Assembly: GCF_004349135.1 (NCBI RefSeq)
Contig: NZ_SMFN01000010.1
Coordinates: forward strand, 62,001 to 126,000
Origin: Flavobacterium sandaracinum
GTDB lineage: Bacteria > Bacteroidota > Bacteroidia > Flavobacteriales > Flavobacteriaceae
DNA length: 64,000 bases
Direction: 5' to 3'
The position numbers were made by a program, and so were the translations under genes. Below, piece by piece: positions 35,283 to 44,126 of this stretch. The notes beneath the pieces were generated by a model. That model did no database searches and was not told where the DNA came from. It saw nothing but the letters and a program-made list of their open reading frames with translations. Within the stretch, counting starts at the first letter, position 1. Each line of letters starts with the position of its first letter.

Positions 35283-35399
35283 CTATTTAGTTAATAAATG
35301 TGACATCTAATTTATGAAATTTATTTCAACAAAGGTATCTGAATGTTATTTATTTTCGATTTTTATGCCTTTTTTTGCGTAAATAAAATTTGATAGGTT

Positions 35400-35969
35400 A
35401 TGAAAAAAATTGTGATTTTTGCTTCTGGATCGGGGACTAATGCTGAAAACATCATAAAATATTTTGCGAAAACACAAATTGGAACCGTCGAAGCGGTGTT
35501 TACAAATAACCAAAGTGCTCAAGTGATAGAAAGAGCAAAAAACTACGGAGTTCCATCTATAAATTTATCAAAAGGAGAGTTAAATGATGGAATTGTATTA
35601 CAAAAAATAAATAAAATTCAACCAGATTTGATTGTTTTAGCCGGATTTTTATTAAAATTTCCTGAAAATATCATTACAGCCTATCCAGATAGGATAGTAA
35701 ATATTCATCCAGCATTGTTGCCAAAGTATGGAGGAAAAGGAATGTATGGCATGAACATTCACAATGCAATTGTTGCCAATAATGAGAAGGAAACCGGAAT
35801 TACCATTCATTTTGTAAATGAAAATTATGATGAAGGCAATATTATTTTTCAAAAAAGTGTTGCTTTAACGGGCGACGAAACACCGGAGGAAGTTGCTGCG
35901 AAAATACACGGATTAGAACAAGAATATTTTCCAACGGTAATTGAAGGAATCCTAAATCATAAAATTTAA
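35400..35969 (+). CDS. purN: Phosphoribosylglycinamide formyltransferase
   Basis: Transfers a formyl group from 10-formyl-THF to GAR in purine synthesis. The 189-residue protein has the N-terminal VIFASGSGTNAENIIKYF and the catalytic region NIHPALLPKYGGKGMYG with Asn and His, then TGITIHFVNENYDEGNII with the catalytic Asp. It diverges from acpP and is followed 7 bases later by rnhA. The formate donor links it to the folate enzyme at 6.8-7.3 kb in function. Confidence 0.95.
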   Translation: MKKIVIFASGSGTNAENIIKYFAKTQIGTVEAVFTNNQSAQVIERAKNYGVPSINLSKGELNDGIVLQKINKIQPDLIVLAGFLLKFPENIITAYPDRIVNIHPALLPKYGGKGMYGMNIHNAIVANNEKETGITIHFVNENYDEGNIIFQKSVALTGDETPEEVAAKIHGLEQEYFPTVIEGILNHKI

Positions 35970-35976
35970 TTTATAG

Positions 35977-36456
35977 ATGGATCACGACGTACACATATAT
36001 ACGGATGGCGCTGCCAAAGGTAATCCTGGAAACGGTGGTTATGGAGTAGTCATGGAATGGGTAGGAAAACCGTATAGGAAAGAATTCTATGAAGGGTTTC
36101 GGAGAACTACTAATAACAGAATGGAACTTTTAGCTGTTATTGTTGGTCTTGAGAAATTAAAAAATCCAAACACAAGAGTATTGGTTGTTTCTGATTCTAA
36201 ATATGTAGTTGATTCGGTAGTTAAAAAATGGGTTTTAGGCTGGGAGAAAAAAGGTTTTGTGGATAGGAAAAATTCCGACTTGTGGAAACGTTTTTTAATA
36301 GTCTACAGAAAACACAAAGTAGACTTCAAATGGATCAAAGGGCATAACAATCATGTTCAAAACGAAAGGTGTGATGAATTAGCCGTTATGGCTTCGATGC
36401 AAAAGCAACTTTCTATCGATGCTTTCTATGAAAAAGAAGAGGCGAAGCTGTTGTAA
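35977..36456 (+). CDS. rnhA: Ribonuclease HI
   Basis: Degrades the RNA strand of RNA-DNA hybrids. The 159-residue product carries the four acidic residues of the active site in IYTDGAAKGNPGNGG (Asp), NNRMELLAVI (Glu), VVSDSKYVVDSV (Asp) and NERCDELA (Asp). The substrate-handling region WVLGWEKKGFVDRKNSDLW is also present. It starts 7 bases after purN and probably shares its transcript. Confidence 0.96.
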   Translation: MDHDVHIYTDGAAKGNPGNGGYGVVMEWVGKPYRKEFYEGFRRTTNNRMELLAVIVGLEKLKNPNTRVLVVSDSKYVVDSVVKKWVLGWEKKGFVDRKNSDLWKRFLIVYRKHKVDFKWIKGHNNHVQNERCDELAVMASMQKQLSIDAFYEKEEAKLL

Positions 36457-36497
36457 TTCAAGGATATAAATTGGCAAAACTTTACGCTTTAGACTCT

Positions 36498-36528
36498 TTG
36501 CAACTTTACAACTTATAAACTATCTTTG
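36498..36528 (+). promoter_or_regulatory. Promoter of the PfkB kinase gene
   Basis: TTG (36498-36500), a 20-base spacer and TATCTTTG (36521-36528) match the -33/-7 consensus; the ATG is at 36552. Confidence 0.6.
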
Positions 36529-36551
36529 CGCCTTAATTCGAAACGTATATA

Positions 36552-37475
36552 ATGAATAAATTATTGATTGTTGGAACAGTAGCTTTCGACGCAATTGAAA
36601 CTCCATTTGGAAAAACAGACAAAATTTTAGGTGGTGCAGCAACTTATATTGGTCTATCTGCTTCTTTTTTTAATGTACAATCAGCGATAGTCTCTGTAGT
36701 TGGGGATGATTTTCCACAAGAATATTTAGATTTATTGACTGCAAGAAACATTGATATTTCTGGTCTTGAAGTGGTAAATGGTGGAAAAACCTTTTTCTGG
36801 AGTGGTCGTTACCACAATGACTTGAATTCTAGAGATACACTCGATACTCAATTAAACGTTTTGGCTGATTTTCAACCAAAAGTTCCTCAAGACTACAAAA
36901 ATGCCGAAATAGTAATGTTAGGAAACTTACATCCACTAGTACAAAGCAGTGTTTTGGACCAAATGGAAACACAACCTAAATTGACAGTATTGGATACTAT
37001 GAACTTTTGGATGGATTGTGCATTGCCGGAATTGATGGACGTAATAAAACGGGTAGATGTAATTACGATTAACGACGAGGAAGCAAGACAGCTTTCAGGA
37101 GAATATTCATTAGTGAAAGCAGCTGCAAAAATTCACACGATGGGACCTAAATATGTGGTCATAAAAAAAGGGGAACACGGAGCACTTATCTTTCATAATA
37201 AAGAAGTTTTCTTTGCACCAGCTTTACCACTGGAAGAAGTTTTTGATCCAACTGGAGCAGGAGATACTTTTGCAGGAGGATTTGCAGGATATTTAACGCA
37301 GAGCGAAAATATTTCTTTCGAAAACATGAAAAATGCAATTATTCAGGGATCTAATTTGGCTTCCTTCTGTGTGGAGAAATTTGGAACCGATAGAATGCTG
37401 GATTTAGATAAAACAGAAGTAGTGTCCAGATTACAACAATTCAAATCACTGACACAATTTGACATAGAATTATAA
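36552..37475 (+). CDS. PfkB family carbohydrate/nucleoside kinase
   Basis: The 307-residue protein is a ribokinase-fold kinase. The N-terminal LGGAATYIGLSASFF and the C-terminal DPTGAGDTFAGGFAGYL, with the catalytic Asp and anion hole, are clear. The central segment INDEEARQLSGEYS is the usual PfkB signature. The substrate (sugar or nucleoside) cannot be told from sequence alone. It has its own promoter and a terminator, between purN-rnhA and the PurF-type gene. Confidence 0.88.
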   Translation: MNKLLIVGTVAFDAIETPFGKTDKILGGAATYIGLSASFFNVQSAIVSVVGDDFPQEYLDLLTARNIDISGLEVVNGGKTFFWSGRYHNDLNSRDTLDTQLNVLADFQPKVPQDYKNAEIVMLGNLHPLVQSSVLDQMETQPKLTVLDTMNFWMDCALPELMDVIKRVDVITINDEEARQLSGEYSLVKAAAKIHTMGPKYVVIKKGEHGALIFHNKEVFFAPALPLEEVFDPTGAGDTFAGGFAGYLTQSENISFENMKNAIIQGSNLASFCVEKFGTDRMLDLDKTEVVSRLQQFKSLTQFDIEL

Positions 37476-37482
37476 TGTATTG

Positions 37483-37507
37483 AAACCTCGGAAACGGGGT
37501 TTTTTTG
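37483..37507 (+). terminator. Terminator after the PfkB kinase
   Basis: AAACCTCG (37483-37490) pairs with CGGGGTTT (37495-37502) with one G-T pair and a GAAA tetraloop, then a T run. Confidence 0.8.
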
Positions 37508-37602
37508 TCACCAAAAATTAGCAGGGAAATTCATCTGATTTATCATTTTTTTAATCAGGTCAAATTATTTTAGAATAACACAACAACACAAACAACCTTA
37601 CA

Positions 37603-39501
37603 ATGAGCGATGCTTTAAAACACGAGTGTGGTATAGCCTTAATTAGATTACTTAAACCGCTTGAATTTTACAAAGAGAAATACGGAACGGCATTCTACGG
37701 AATCCAGAAAATGTATCTTTTGATGGAAAAGCAACACAATCGAGGTCAAGATGGTGCTGGTTTTGCAAGCATAAAACTAGATGTGGAACCAGGAGAACGG
37801 TACATCAGTCGTGTACGTTCCAATCACGCACAACCCATTCAAGATGTTTTTGCTCAAATTAACGACAGAATCAATGAGGAAATGGCGGCTCATCCAGAGT
37901 ACGCAGATGACGTCGCACTTCAAAAACACAAGATACCATATTTAGGCGAATTGTTTTTAGGACATGTGCGGTATGGAACTTTTGGAAAAAACAGTATAGA
38001 AAGCGTCCACCCTTTTTTACGTCAGAACAATTGGATGCATCGAAACCTAATTTTGGCTGGAAATTTCAACATGACCAATGTGAAAGAGCTTTTTCAAAGT
38101 TTGGTTGAACTAGGTCAGCATCCAAAAGAAATGGCAGATACCGTTACGGTAATGGAAAAAATAGGTCATTTTTTGGATGATGAAGTTACTGATTTATACC
38201 AAGAATGTAAAAATGAGGGTCTTACCAAAAGAGAAGCGTCGCCAGTAATTGCAGAGCGATTAGATGTAGCAAAAATTTTGACGCGAGCTTCAAAAAATTT
38301 AGATGGTGGTTACGCGATGGCAGGGCTTTTAGGTCACGGTGATTCCTTTGTTTTTAGAGATCCGGCTGGAATACGTCCCGCTTACTTTTATCAAGATGAT
38401 GAGATCGTGGTAGTGGCTTCCGAAAGACCTGTTATTCAAACGGTATTTAATGTGCCTTTTGATAAAGTTCAGGAAATTGAGCCTGGAAATGCCTTAATAA
38501 TTAAGAAGAACGGAACCATTTCAATGAAAGAAATTCTTCCACCAACGGTTAAAAAAGCATGTTCCTTTGAACGTATTTATTTTTCCAGAGGAAGTGATGC
38601 TGAAATATATCAAGAAAGAAAAACATTGGGAAGACTTATTCTTCCAGCAGTTTTAAAATCAATTGATCAAGATACAGACAATACGGTTTTCTCTTATATT
38701 CCAAATACGGCTGAAACTTCTTTCTACGGATTGGTAGAAGCAGCACAGGATTTCTTGAATCAAAGAAAGAACAATTATATTCTGCAAAACAGAAATACCT
38801 TAACAAAGGAATCACTGCAAGAATTATTGGCAGTAAAAATTCGTACCGAAAAAGTAGCCATTAAAGATGCAAAACTGAGAACCTTTATTACAGAAGATAG
38901 CAGTCGTGACGATTTAGTTGCCCACGTATATGATGTTACCTATGGCGTGATTAAACCAACAGATAATTTGGTTATTATTGATGATAGTATTGTTCGGGGA
39001 ACTACCTTGAAAATGAGTATCATCAAAATGATGGATCGTTTGAATCCAAAGCGAATTGTTGTCGTGTCATCGGCACCGCAAATTAGATATCCGGATTGTT
39101 ACGGAATTGACATGGCTAAACTAGAAGGTTTAGTGGCTTTCAAAGCAGCATTAGAATTGTTAAAGGAAAGAAACTTGTATCATATTGTTGATGAAGTGTA
39201 TGCAAAATGTAAAGCACAGGAAAACTTTAAAGATAGTGAGGTCGTTAATTACGTGACGGCAATATACGCTCCTTTTGAACCACAAGAGGTTTCAGATAAG
39301 ATCGCACAAATGTTAAGCTCCCCTGAAATCAAGGCTGAGGTGAAAATTATTTTTCAAACCGTGGAGGATTTACATGTCGCTTGTCCAAAGAATTTAGGCG
39401 ATTGGTATTTTACCGGAGACTATCCTACGCCAGGAGGTAACCGAGTAGTAAACCGTGCCTTCATGAATTTTTATGAAGGAAAAGACGCAAGAGCATACTG
39501 A
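37603..39501 (+). CDS. Amidophosphoribosyltransferase-type protein (PurF family, long form)
   Basis: The 632-residue protein combines a class II glutaminase with a phosphoribosyltransferase domain. HECGIALIRL puts the glutaminase nucleophile at Cys9, so an eight-residue propeptide would have to be removed. Later motifs are QHNRGQDGAGFAS, GHVRYGTFG and the PRPP loop LVIIDDSIVRGTTLK. It is longer than classical PurF (about 500) through insertions between the domains (a segment with SYIPNTAETSFYGLVEAAQDF). Flavobacteria often carry this long form besides a canonical PurF, so a first-step purine role is likely but not certain. Confidence 0.85.
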   Translation: MSDALKHECGIALIRLLKPLEFYKEKYGTAFYGIQKMYLLMEKQHNRGQDGAGFASIKLDVEPGERYISRVRSNHAQPIQDVFAQINDRINEEMAAHPEYADDVALQKHKIPYLGELFLGHVRYGTFGKNSIESVHPFLRQNNWMHRNLILAGNFNMTNVKELFQSLVELGQHPKEMADTVTVMEKIGHFLDDEVTDLYQECKNEGLTKREASPVIAERLDVAKILTRASKNLDGGYAMAGLLGHGDSFVFRDPAGIRPAYFYQDDEIVVVASERPVIQTVFNVPFDKVQEIEPGNALIIKKNGTISMKEILPPTVKKACSFERIYFSRGSDAEIYQERKTLGRLILPAVLKSIDQDTDNTVFSYIPNTAETSFYGLVEAAQDFLNQRKNNYILQNRNTLTKESLQELLAVKIRTEKVAIKDAKLRTFITEDSSRDDLVAHVYDVTYGVIKPTDNLVIIDDSIVRGTTLKMSIIKMMDRLNPKRIVVVSSAPQIRYPDCYGIDMAKLEGLVAFKAALELLKERNLYHIVDEVYAKCKAQENFKDSEVVNYVTAIYAPFEPQEVSDKIAQMLSSPEIKAEVKIIFQTVEDLHVACPKNLGDWYFTGDYPTPGGNRVVNRAFMNFYEGKDARAY

Positions 39502-39631
39502 TAATCTAGGGTTGTAAGTTTTTAATCGGTTTTCTAAGTTGTTCATCTAATTTATTTGGTGGCAACGAAGAACTATTATAATTTTGACTCACCATAATAT
39601 TAGTAGGTTAAGTTTATGGTAGATTTGGGGC

Positions 39632-39661
39632 AAAAAAGGTGGAAGAGATTCCACCTTTTTT
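39632..39661 (+). terminator. Terminator after the PurF-type gene
   Basis: AAAAAAGGTGGAA pairs with TTCCACCTTTTTT around GAGA. Confidence 0.8.
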
Positions 39662-39707
39662 ATTGGAATAAAGTCTGATAAAAAGAAAACAGAAGAAAGA
39701 GAATAGA

Positions 39708-39742
39708 AAAAGACGAATAAGCCAAGAGTTTATTCGTCTTTT
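39708..39742. terminator. Second hairpin terminator in the gene-free stretch 39502-39827
   Basis: AAAAGACGAATAA pairs with TTATTCGTCTTTT. It lies between two other terminators. Apart from these hairpins the 326-base stretch shows no gene. Confidence 0.6.
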
Positions 39743-39774
39743 TTGATACAAAATGTGGGCAATCTATGAGGCAT

Positions 39775-39816
39775 AAAAAAAATAGACAAACTAACTTTTA
39801 AGCTATTTTGTCTATT
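39775..39816 (-). terminator. Terminator after sod
   Basis: AATAGACAAA (39781-39790) pairs with TTTGTCTATT (39807-39816). The minus-strand T run comes from the A6 at 39775-39780. Confidence 0.8.
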
Positions 39817-39827
39817 CTCTTAAAAGA

Positions 39828-40436
39828 TTATTTCTCTAAAGCATATCTTCTTGCTACTTCCGTCCAGTTAATTACATTGAAAAAAGCTTCGATATAATCT
39901 GGTCTTCTGTTTTGATAATGCAAATAGTAAGCATGTTCCCAAACGTCCATTGCTAAAATTGGAGTTCCGCCACAACCTACGCCTGGCATTAATGGATTGT
40001 CTTGGTTTGGAGTACCGCAAACATCCACTTTTCCACCTTTATGAACACAAAGCCAAGCCCAACCAGAACCAAATTGTGTTGCTCCAGCTTTGCTGAAACT
40101 TGCTTTAAATTCTTCAAAAGTTCCAAAAGCAGCTTCAATTGCAGCCAATAGATCACCTGTTGGAAGTCCGCCACCGTCTGGTGTCATAACCGTCCAAAAC
40201 AAATTATGATTGTAAAAACCACCACCATTGTTACGAACTGGCATGTTTTTCATATCAAGATTAATCAAGATGTTTTCAATAGTTTTGCCTTCCATATCTG
40301 TTCCTGCAACAGCAGCATTCAAATTTGTAGTGTAGGCGTTGTGATGTTTCGAATGATGGATTTCCATTGTACGAGCATCAATATGAGGTTCTAATGCGTC
40401 ATACGCATAAGGTAATTGTGGTAATTCAAAAGCCAT
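39828..40436 (-). CDS. Superoxide dismutase (Fe/Mn family)
   Basis: Converts superoxide to oxygen and hydrogen peroxide. The 202-residue product starts with [19 protein letters not shown]. The metal ligands lie in the [14 protein letters not shown] region, the His of NHNLFW, and Asp/His of [26 protein letters not shown] is also present. The metal (Fe, Mn or cambialistic) cannot be decided safely from sequence. A minus-strand TAAATTTG -7 box lies at 40483-40476. Confidence 0.95.
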   Translation of the reverse strand: MAFELPQLPYAYDALEPHIDARTMEIHHSKHHNAYTTNLNAAVAGTDMEGKTIENILINLDMKNMPVRNNGGGFYNHNLFWTVMTPDGGGLPTGDLLAAIEAAFGTFEEFKASFSKAGATQFGSGWAWLCVHKGGKVDVCGTPNQDNPLMPGVGCGGTPILAMDVWEHAYYLHYQNRRPDYIEAFFNVINWTEVARRYALEK

Positions 40437-40475
40437 AATATGATTGTTTAAATTAATTTATGTTATTATATTATT

Positions 40476-40483
40476 CAAATTTA
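40476..40483 (-). promoter_or_regulatory. -7 box for sod
   Basis: CAAATTTA on plus is TAAATTTG on minus, an exact -7 match about 40 bases before the sod ATG. Confidence 0.5.
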
Positions 40484-40577
40484 AACATTAAACTTTGGAA
40501 ACGGAAATTCTATTTCGTTATAATTTCATTAAATTAATTGATAGTATGCTTTTTGTAATTGTAACAGACTTGTTTTC

Positions 40578-40690
40578 AGGAGGCTTTACTCCGTCAGTTC
40601 GGTCCGCTCTTGTCTTGCTTGCTGCTACAAATCAAATGCACTGAACTCCTATGAGAATAAAAGTTATTGAAGTAATCAGGGCTCAATACG
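40578..40690. repeat. Degenerate intergenic hairpin repeat, copy B
   Basis: CAGGAGGCTTTACTCCGTCAG and the following TTCGGTCCGCTCTTGTCTTGC resemble the block order of the copy at 58780-58909, and the segment ends in ATCAGGGCTC. The inner ATCTTTT/AAAAGGAT stem is not preserved. It fills most of the 314-base stretch between sod and the ComF gene. Confidence 0.45.
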
Positions 40691-40750
40691 GTTGCGTTTT
40701 AAATCGTCGTTCTGTTTCTAAATACATGTTTCAAAACCAAAACTCTAACA

Positions 40751-41434
40751 TTATGATTGCGCCATTGCCATACAAACAATACTGATTTTTGTGCCGGGAA
40801 TTTTTAATAAAGCGCGGGAACAGGCTTCTAATGTTGATCCTGTAGTAATAACATCGTCAATTAAAAGAAAATGTTTATTGTGGTCTTTTTCAGTAAATAC
40901 AACATCAAAAATAGTTTCGATTCCTTCCGTCCTGCCTAGTAAATTTTTCTTGGATTGTGTTTTTGAATACACATTACGAAGCAAGAGAGAATCGTTATAG
41001 GCTACATTTAAACTCGAAGAAAGTGCTTTTCCAAAAGTAGTTGCCTGATTGTACCCTCTTTCTTTGAGTTTTCTTCGATGCAAAGGAACCGGAATAATTT
41101 CATCAATAGATTCTAATGATTCGATATCTTTTAAATCTTCGGCGTACCATTCGCCAAAAATTGTTCCTATTTCTTCATGCCCTTTGTATTTCAAATTATG
41201 AATGAGTTCTTGGACAATGCCCTTTTTATGAAAATAAAATAATGCTGAGGTATGGATTACAGGAATTCGCCCATAAAACTTTTTGAAAGCTTCATTTTCT
41301 GGATGAAGATGATGATTCGTTAACGGAATATCATGTCTGCATACGGTACAAATCACATTTTCATTGGTCAATAAAAAAGAGCTGCAACCAGAACAGACTT
41401 TTGGGAAAAAGAGATTAATAAGGCTTTCAAACAT
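40751..41434 (-). CDS. ComF family phosphoribosyltransferase-like protein
   Basis: The 227-residue protein has an N-terminal zinc ribbon with two Cys pairs (CSGCSSFLL and CTVCRHDIP) and a phosphoribosyltransferase domain with the PRPP loop LLIDDVITTGSTLEAC. ComF proteins take part in DNA uptake during competence in some bacteria, and close relatives (GntX) exist widely. Whether this organism is competent is not shown by the window. Length and motifs are normal. Confidence 0.9.
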   Translation of the reverse strand: MFESLINLFFPKVCSGCSSFLLTNENVICTVCRHDIPLTNHHLHPENEAFKKFYGRIPVIHTSALFYFHKKGIVQELIHNLKYKGHEEIGTIFGEWYAEDLKDIESLESIDEIIPVPLHRRKLKERGYNQATTFGKALSSSLNVAYNDSLLLRNVYSKTQSKKNLLGRTEGIETIFDVVFTEKDHNKHFLLIDDVITTGSTLEACSRALLKIPGTKISIVCMAMAQS

Positions 41435-41516
41435 GTAATCAGGGATTTATTTATAAAAATAGACAAATCAATGCTTCAATCTTTAACAATTTTCTTTTTT
41501 TTAAGTTCACTTTTTA

Positions 41517-41524
41517 TATTTTTG
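41517..41524 (+). promoter_or_regulatory. -7 box directly before glyS
   Basis: TATTTTTG matches exactly and ends 7 bases before the glyS ATG at 41532, so the transcript may have almost no leader. Confidence 0.5.
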
Positions 41525-41531
41525 CATCATT

Positions 41532-43073
41532 ATGGCAAAACAAGAAGATTTATTTAAGAATGTAGTTTCGCACGCAAAAGAATACGGATTTATTTTTCCG
41601 TCAAGCGAAATATACGATGGTTTAAGTGCAGTCTATGATTATGCACAAAACGGAGTAGAATTAAAAAAGAACATACGTGAATATTGGTGGAAAGCGATGG
41701 TTCAAATGAACGATAACATTGTTGGCCTTGACGCGTCAATTTTGATGCATCCAACCACTTGGAAAGCATCAGGCCACGTAGATGCTTTCAACGATCCATT
41801 GATTGATAATAAAGATTCGAAAAGAAGATATAGAGCCGATGTTTTGATTGAAGATTATGCCGAAAAGCTAAATCAGAAAGCAATCAAAGAAATCGAAAAA
41901 GCAAGAGCTCGTTTTGGAGATGCGTTCAATGAGCAAGAATTTGTGACGACAAATGCTCGTGTTATGGAGTACAAGGCCAAAGAAAGAGAAATTCTAGAAA
42001 GAATGGCGCGTTCTCTTGGTAATGAAGATTTGGAAGATGTAAAAGCATTAATTGAAGAATTAGAAATTGCTTGTCCGGAATCAGGTTCACGAAATTGGAC
42101 TGAAGTGCGTCAATTCAACTTGATGTTTGGAACAAAATTAGGCGCTTCAGCTGATTCAGCAATGGATTTATATTTGCGTCCAGAGACAGCTCAAGGTATT
42201 TTTGTCAATTTCTTGAATGTACAAAAGTCAGGGCGAATGAAAGTTCCTTTTGGAATTGCACAAACTGGAAAAGCGTTTAGAAATGAAATCGTTGCAAGAC
42301 AATTTATTTTCCGTATGCGAGAATTTGAACAAATGGAAATGCAATTTTTTGTACGTCCAGGCGAAGAAATGAAGCATTACGAATTCTGGAAAGAAGCTCG
42401 TTTAAAATGGCATTTATCACTTGGTTTAGGAAGAGAAAATTACCGTTTCCACGATCATGAAAAACTAGCCCATTATGCAAATGCTGCGGCTGATATAGAA
42501 TTTAATTTTCCTTTTGGATTCAAAGAATTAGAGGGAATTCACTCCAGAACTGATTTTGACTTGAAAGCACACGAACAGTTCTCCGGTAGAAAATTACAGT
42601 ATTTTGATGCGGAATTAAATCAGAATTATGTTCCTTATGTGGTGGAAACTTCAGTAGGATTAGACAGAATGTTCTTGGCAGTTTTTGCCACTTCATTAAA
42701 AGAAGAAACATTAGAAGACGGTTCTACAAGAACAGTACTGAAACTACCATCCGTTTTAGCACCAACTAAAGCAGCTATTTTGCCATTGGTGAAGAAAGAC
42801 GGATTACCAGAAATTGCACATAAAATCATTGATGATTTACGTTGGGATTTCAATGTTTCATATGATGAAAAAGATGCGGTAGGAAGACGTTATAGAAGAC
42901 AAGATGCACTTGGAACTCCGTTTTGTATTACGGTAGATCACCAAACAATCGAGGATCAAACCGTAACGATTCGTCATAGAGATACCATGAAACAAGATCG
43001 TGTAGCGATTGCAGACTTGAAATCCATTATTGAGAATGAAGTTTCAATGAAAAACTGGTTGATGAAAATGTAA
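41532..43073 (+). CDS. glyS: Glycyl-tRNA synthetase (dimeric type)
   Basis: Charges tRNA-Gly. The 513-residue single-chain enzyme is the alpha2 class II type also found in archaea and eukaryotes, not the alpha2beta2 bacterial type. Motif 2 is seen in AFRNEIVARQFIFRMREFEQMEMQFF-like sequence, motif 3 in VVETSVGLDRMFLAV, and the anticodon domain in the C-terminal 120 residues (KAAILPLVKKDGL). A -7 box lies right before the ATG and a strong terminator follows. Confidence 0.96.
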   Translation: MAKQEDLFKNVVSHAKEYGFIFPSSEIYDGLSAVYDYAQNGVELKKNIREYWWKAMVQMNDNIVGLDASILMHPTTWKASGHVDAFNDPLIDNKDSKRRYRADVLIEDYAEKLNQKAIKEIEKARARFGDAFNEQEFVTTNARVMEYKAKEREILERMARSLGNEDLEDVKALIEELEIACPESGSRNWTEVRQFNLMFGTKLGASADSAMDLYLRPETAQGIFVNFLNVQKSGRMKVPFGIAQTGKAFRNEIVARQFIFRMREFEQMEMQFFVRPGEEMKHYEFWKEARLKWHLSLGLGRENYRFHDHEKLAHYANAAADIEFNFPFGFKELEGIHSRTDFDLKAHEQFSGRKLQYFDAELNQNYVPYVVETSVGLDRMFLAVFATSLKEETLEDGSTRTVLKLPSVLAPTKAAILPLVKKDGLPEIAHKIIDDLRWDFNVSYDEKDAVGRRYRRQDALGTPFCITVDHQTIEDQTVTIRHRDTMKQDRVAIADLKSIIENEVSMKNWLMKM

Positions 43074-43092
43074 TTGATTTTTGAAATGTATA

Positions 43093-43122
43093 AAAAAAGC
43101 TTCTCGATGGAGAAGCTTTTTT
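43093..43122. terminator. Terminator between convergent glyS and the barrel protein gene
   Basis: GCTTCTC (43099-43105) pairs with GAGAAGC (43110-43116), with A6 before and T6 after, so it can work in both directions. Confidence 0.85.
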
Positions 43123-43131
43123 GTTTATTGT

Positions 43132-43647
43132 TTAGAATCGGTAGCCGAAAGTTATTCCACCGCGACCAACGATCTCATAATCGGTATCACTACTATTGAA
43201 TAAATTTCTTCCAACGCCTGCATTTATTTCAAAAACAAAACCTTTACTAGTAATCCATTTAGAGCCTAAACCAAAACCAAGAGCAAAATCAGTTCTGTTT
43301 TCTATATTTGAATTATTAGTATTGCTATAAATGTAGCTTTCATAAGAGTTTAACATACCAAATCCTTCCGCAAAAAATCCTGCAGCGGGTTTTTTACCAA
43401 AAAAATAACGGTAGTAAGGTGTTAACTGAAAGTTTGGTTCAATGTCTTCAATTATTGGAACAAATACCGAAACTCCAAAAGCGGATTCTTCGTTTATTAT
43501 TCTTTCAAAAGTACCTTCAAAAGCACCTGCAACTAAAAACGCAACATTTAGTTTGATCTCGTTTCTTTTGAAATCAATTGTTTCTTTTTCTTGGCTAAAA
43601 CCAGATAAAAAAGAGGAGAAGCACAATACAATAAATAGTTTTTTCAT
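43132..43647 (-). CDS. Small outer-membrane beta-barrel protein
   Basis: The 171-residue product has a signal peptide (MKKLFIVLCFSSFLSGFSQ) followed by alternating hydrophobic strands (NEIKLNVAFLVAGAFEGTFE, FQLTPYYRYFFG, ALGFGLGSKWI, FVFEINAGVGRNL) and ends in GGITFGYRF with the terminal Phe usual for outer-membrane barrels. It resembles DUF3575-like eight-strand barrels. The function is unknown. Confidence 0.8.
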   Translation of the reverse strand: MKKLFIVLCFSSFLSGFSQEKETIDFKRNEIKLNVAFLVAGAFEGTFERIINEESAFGVSVFVPIIEDIEPNFQLTPYYRYFFGKKPAAGFFAEGFGMLNSYESYIYSNTNNSNIENRTDFALGFGLGSKWITSKGFVFEINAGVGRNLFNSSDTDYEIVGRGGITFGYRF

Positions 43648-44126
43648 AGGATTGGTTTTTTTGCGTAAAAGTAAGATAAATTTGTAAAATATGTATTTTT
43701 TGTGAAAATTTTTTACATGTTAATTCGGACAAGTTTTAATTAAGGTGTAAAATGCCACCACTAAGCGGTATTAGTATAAGAAATAATTGCTAGCAGATGC
43801 TTTTTTTATTGCTGACTCACAGTTTTTTAGGTAGGATTCACGCTAGGTGTCCGATTTTCAATTTCTTGCGAAACAGAAAAAATGCTCTTTATCGGATATA
43901 TTTGCATTTCATCATAATGTATCAACATTTGTTAATAACATATTAACAACCTTTATTGAAAAATGGTTAAATGCTTATTTTTAGAATGTTAAATAAGAGT
44001 TTTTTAGCTAATATAACAAGTTTTTATTTAATAATTTCTTAAATCTATCCTATTAAGTTAATGTTTTGAAGTGAGTTTTGCTTCAGCTATTTAAGATAAT
44101 GCCTAACAATTCCAGGAAAACCGTTG
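43648..44126. other. 479-base gene-free stretch before the LytTR regulator
   Basis: The stretch lies between the barrel gene (minus) and the LytTR gene (plus). It contains an exact plus-strand -7 box, TATATTTG at 43897-43904, over 200 bases before the LytTR start. It also holds an AT-rich region with repeated TTAATAACATATTAACAAC-like sequence. I see no ORF. Confidence 0.4.
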
